Under the pieces are notes generated by a model. It saw only the letters and a program-made list of their open reading frames with translations. It ran no database searches and was not told the DNA's origin. From positions 806,001 to 870,000 of the forward strand of contig NZ_CP118164.1 in the NCBI RefSeq assembly GCF_028748185.1: a DNA stretch of 64,000 nucleotides. The letters are read 5' to 3'. Positions 61,605 through 64,000 of the stretch are shown one piece after another. Within the stretch, counting starts at the first letter, position 1. The number at the start of each line of letters is the position of its first letter. The position numbers were made by a program, and so were the translations under genes. Origin of the DNA: Bremerella sp. P1. GTDB taxonomy: Bacteria > Planctomycetota > Planctomycetia > Pirellulales > Pirellulaceae.

Positions 61605-62240
61605 TTAGACGACCGAATCACCCACGATCAGCTCGGTGATACGCACGCAGAAGTTGTCGTTGAGAATCAGCACTTCCCCGCGGGCAATGAGCCGTCCGTT
61701 GACGAAGATATCGACCGGATCGCCGGCCAGCTTATCCAGCGGCACAACCGAGCCTTTCTGCATCTGCAGGACTTCTTCCAGGTGCATGTCCGCGTGTCCC
61801 AGCTCGATCTTCACCTCGAGTTCGACATCACGAACCAGGTCGATCGTTGTCTTATCAGAGCTCGCCGGGGAGCCGCCAAAGTCGCGGAGGGTGAACGGAG
61901 CGATGCCAGCGGGCATGTTTTCGTTCGGTGAATTCAGCGAAGCGATCGCGGCTTCGGCTTGATTGAGCAGGTACTCCATGTCGGAGGCACCTTCGCCGGT
62001 AGCTGCCTGAGACGCTTGCGGCGTCGGCTGCGTAGCGGTGGCAGCGGCAGGCTGTTGCTGCTTTGGCTGAGAACTTGCCGGAGGTCCAGGATTTTGAAAC
62101 AAGGCTTCAATATCGTTCTGGTCGAGGGCCTCGAGATCTTCCTGTTGTTTAGGGGCAGGACCGCTAGCACCCACCTCACCCGATTGGGCTTTACGGAGCA
62201 GCTCTTCAATCTCGTCCTGTCCCATTTGATCGTCAGTCAT
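61605..62240 (-). CDS. fliN: Flagellar C-ring protein FliN
   Basis: 211 residues. The N-terminal 110 residues are acidic and Gln/Pro-rich, longer than in enteric FliN. The SpoA domain at the end (VRDVELEVKIELGHADMHLEEVLQMQKGSVVPLDKLAGDPVDIFVNGRLIARGEVLILNDNFCVRITEL) is typical. It forms the bottom of the C-ring and binds export cargo. Only 33 bp separate it from fliL, leaving no room for fliM. Confidence 0.92.
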   Translation of the reverse strand: MTDDQMGQDEIEELLRKAQSGEVGASGPAPKQQEDLEALDQNDIEALFQNPGPPASSQPKQQQPAAATATQPTPQASQAATGEGASDMEYLLNQAEAAIASLNSPNENMPAGIAPFTLRDFGGSPASSDKTTIDLVRDVELEVKIELGHADMHLEEVLQMQKGSVVPLDKLAGDPVDIFVNGRLIARGEVLILNDNFCVRITELIVGDSVV

Positions 62241-62273
62241 CGGATTCCATTCCAGATGAGAGGTCGTCGTCGA

Positions 62274-62834
62274 TTATTGCTCGACGAAGGAAAACTCGCT
62301 AAACACGATGGAATGCACCATCGGTTTGCCCAAGATGTTGTTGGTTTTCTCTAAAATCTTCCGCTTGAGCAACCCCAAACTGGGATCGGTTAGCTCTCCT
62401 TCGTCGCTACTGCGGACCGTCACAATCACTTGTTCGCGAAAGCGGTTCTCGTTCTTTTCCATCGAAGCGGTGAAGTCGGCCTCGTCGCTGGCCCGAATCG
62501 TTGCGTAGAGATGGAAGTCAATTCGCATCGTCGATTCGCTCAGTGGGCGGTAGGCGGTGATGCCAAATGGCTTGCCCAGATCAACCTCGACAGTCTCTTC
62601 GTCAGCGGACAACGGCTGAAGCTCCTGCTTCATCATGGTGCCGTCCGTCTGTCCTGACTGAGCTTGCATTTCCGCGGCCCGAATCACGTCCTGCGGACTA
62701 GGAATGATGAGGTATGCCACCACGCATTCCACAAGAACCAAGACGAGAATCCCTCCCATAATCTGCAATTTTGCTTTCATGGGAGGTCCTTTTGCTACGT
62801 CAGGCGACGCGGTGCTAGATGCTGAATCAGCCAT
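62274..62834 (-). CDS. fliL: Flagellar basal-body protein FliL
   Basis: 186 residues. Cytoplasmic N-terminus, membrane helix (LQIMGGILVLVLVECVVAYLIIP), then the FliL periplasmic domain (EVDLGKPFGITAYRPLSESTMRIDFHLYATI, FREQVIVTVRSS, LKRKILEKTNNIL). It lies between fliN and motB and supports the stator. Confidence 0.9.
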   Translation of the reverse strand: MADSASSTASPDVAKGPPMKAKLQIMGGILVLVLVECVVAYLIIPSPQDVIRAAEMQAQSGQTDGTMMKQELQPLSADEETVEVDLGKPFGITAYRPLSESTMRIDFHLYATIRASDEADFTASMEKNENRFREQVIVTVRSSDEGELTDPSLGLLKRKILEKTNNILGKPMVHSIVFSEFSFVEQ

Positions 62835-62907
62835 GGAAATCTGCTTCTCGCGAGACTATCTCGAACATACTACTGCACAAACGTAGCATGTACTGGCGCG
62901 CACGCAG

Positions 62908-63675
62908 CTAGTTTCCTGGTGCCTCTATCGGAGGGGCCCGCCGATTGGCTTGCTCCTGGGCCGTACCGACCAGATCGTCGATCACTTCATCCAGCAGAAA
63001 CACTTCGACACGCGGGTTTTGCTTCAACAGCAGCGGGTCGGTCCCAATATGAAACGGCTCGTTTTTCCCGGCTACCGAGACACGAATGCGTCGTTCGTCG
63101 ATACCCAGCGACACAAGATACTCCCTAACGGCCATACAACGGGCATAGGCCAGGTCCCAGTGCGTTTTGTAGGGACTATTCGGAGGAAGCGGCCGGAGCG
63201 AAGTATGGCCGCGAATCTCGATCTTTTGTGGTTTCCCACCGAATTCCAAGCTTTGGGCCTGAAGCGCTTCGATGGCTGTCTGGTCAAGCTTCGCGCTGTC
63301 TTCGGGGAAGTAGACAACCGTTCCAACTGCGGTTTTCGATCCAGGCCGGATAATCCGAACTTGCGGGCTATCGCCAACCGGAGCTTTGACTTTGTCACCG
63401 CCAGCATGGGTCGAGAAACGCTTGGCACGCCCCATCGTCGCCAGCTTGGCCAGGTTAGAATTGCGCGGCTTCGCGTTTCCAGCGATCACGCTTTCCATGG
63501 AGCTGTCGTGACCGAACTGCCGGCGAAACGACTCGACGAGTGCCTGATACTGCTCTTCCTTCTTAATCTCGCTCATCGAAACGAGCATGATGAAGAAGGT
63601 CAGCAACAGGGACATCATATCGCCGAAGGTTACGACCCATTCAGGGATACCGCCAGCATCGTCTTCATCGTCCAT
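62908..63675 (-). CDS. motB: Flagellar stator protein MotB
   Basis: 255 residues. IPEWVVTFGDMMSLLLTFFIMLVSMS with the proton-binding Asp, a plug region, and an OmpA-like domain (VVYFPEDSAKLDQTAIEAL, IEIRGHTS, YARCMAVREYLVSLGIDERRIRVSVAG) that binds peptidoglycan. Forms the stator with MotA, whose gene overlaps the window edge. 12 bp after motA. Confidence 0.94.
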   Translation of the reverse strand: MDDEDDAGGIPEWVVTFGDMMSLLLTFFIMLVSMSEIKKEEQYQALVESFRRQFGHDSSMESVIAGNAKPRNSNLAKLATMGRAKRFSTHAGGDKVKAPVGDSPQVRIIRPGSKTAVGTVVYFPEDSAKLDQTAIEALQAQSLEFGGKPQKIEIRGHTSLRPLPPNSPYKTHWDLAYARCMAVREYLVSLGIDERRIRVSVAGKNEPFHIGTDPLLLKQNPRVEVFLLDEVIDDLVGTAQEQANRRAPPIEAPGN

Positions 63676-63687
63676 GGCATGCCTTCC

Positions 63688-64000
63688 TTATTTCTCGGCG
63701 TCGAGCTTAGCGCGAACCGACGGCGGCAGAAACGTGCGTAGCTTTTGTTCGATGACTCGTGGATTCTCGCCGGATTGAATCGCCATGATGCCGCGAATGA
63801 CAATTTCCATCCCGAGCAGTTCCTGCTTGTTCAGGAAGCCTAACTTCTCGGAAAACGGCAGAAAAAAGACATTCGAGACAATGGCACCGTAAAGCGTCGT
63901 TAACAACGCGACAGCCATACCAGAACCAATCGAGCTGGGATCGCTCATATTGCCGAGCATGATGATCAGCCCGAGCAGCGTTCCGATCATTCCGTAAGCC
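63688..64000 (-). CDS. motA: Flagellar stator protein MotA, C-terminal part
   Basis: The frame is open to the window edge, so this is the C-terminal part (104 codons seen). AYGMIGTLLGLIIMLGNMSDPSSIGSGMAVALLTTLYGAIVSNVFFLPFSEKL is the MotA proline-helix pair; a cytoplasmic tail (EIVIRGIMAIQSGENPRVIEQKLRTFLPP) follows. Works with MotB in proton-driven torque. Confidence 0.94.
   Translation of the reverse strand, partial: AYGMIGTLLGLIIMLGNMSDPSSIGSGMAVALLTTLYGAIVSNVFFLPFSEKLGFLNKQELLGMEIVIRGIMAIQSGENPRVIEQKLRTFLPPSVRAKLDAEK

Overview
The window looks like the chromosome of a flagellated planctomycete of the Pirellulaceae (Blastopirellula/Bremerella-like). This is an inference from gene content: secreted planctomycete-type proteins of unknown function, a CotH/DUF4956 pair, a Ser/Thr kinase fused to cyclase-like domains, a eukaryote-length adenylosuccinate lyase, many short dispersed palindromic repeats, and mostly single genes or small operons that change strand often. 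GC content is moderate to high. There is one tRNA (tRNA-Leu, CAA), and I see no rRNA, CRISPR array or intact prophage.

Layout. 0-5 kb: a gene cut by the window edge, a small YjfB-like motility gene, a VWA/MoxR-type ATPase pair and a secreted esterase. 5-14 kb: membrane and secreted proteins of unknown function, an HD phosphohydrolase, then purB. 14-23 kb: fur, flgM, a gene-free kilobase ending in a structured leader, an L7/L12-like membrane protein, a tandem EEP nuclease/phosphatase, an enoyl-CoA hydratase, the primary sigma factor and an overlapping barnase/barstar pair. 23-32 kb: malic enzyme, DUF4956 and CotH, a small RNase N1-like protein followed by a lipoprotein and a SUFU-domain protein, an ExbB-like protein and an outer-membrane-like protein. 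32-40 kb: a Ser/Thr kinase with a degenerate cyclase next to an FHA-EAL phosphodiesterase, a phosphate-porin-like protein and a DsbD-like thioredoxin membrane protein. 40-42 kb: a decayed patch with an integrase C-terminal remnant, a fragment of a nearby gene, a palindromic repeat end and tRNA-Leu. 42-48 kb: outer-membrane protein, metF, a GlmU-like enzyme, a diguanylate cyclase, an AstE-like hydrolase, and a 404-bp element in which a four-helix-bundle gene is bounded by 32-bp perfect inverted repeats.

48-64 kb is a flagellar region read on the minus strand: motA-motB-fliL-fliN-fliO-fliP-fliQ-fliR-flhB, then two plus-strand genes (a Zn-phospholipase-like/DUF4332 fusion and a sulfotransferase), then flhA-flhF-flhG-(small membrane protein)-fliA. 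These encode the stator, the C-ring protein FliN, the export gate, placement/number control and the flagellar sigma factor. Its likely antagonist FlgM and the YjfB-like protein lie elsewhere in the window. fliM is absent between fliL and fliN.

The points I find most worth following are the four-helix-bundle element with inverted ends, the RNase N1-like gene beside a SUFU gene (plus the separate barnase/barstar pair), the kinase/pseudo-cyclase next to FHA-EAL, the leader with mutually exclusive hairpins over a ribosome binding site, the integrase scar near tRNA-Leu, and the unusual flagellar features (FlhB NPTE, FlhG without P-loop lysines, no fliM).
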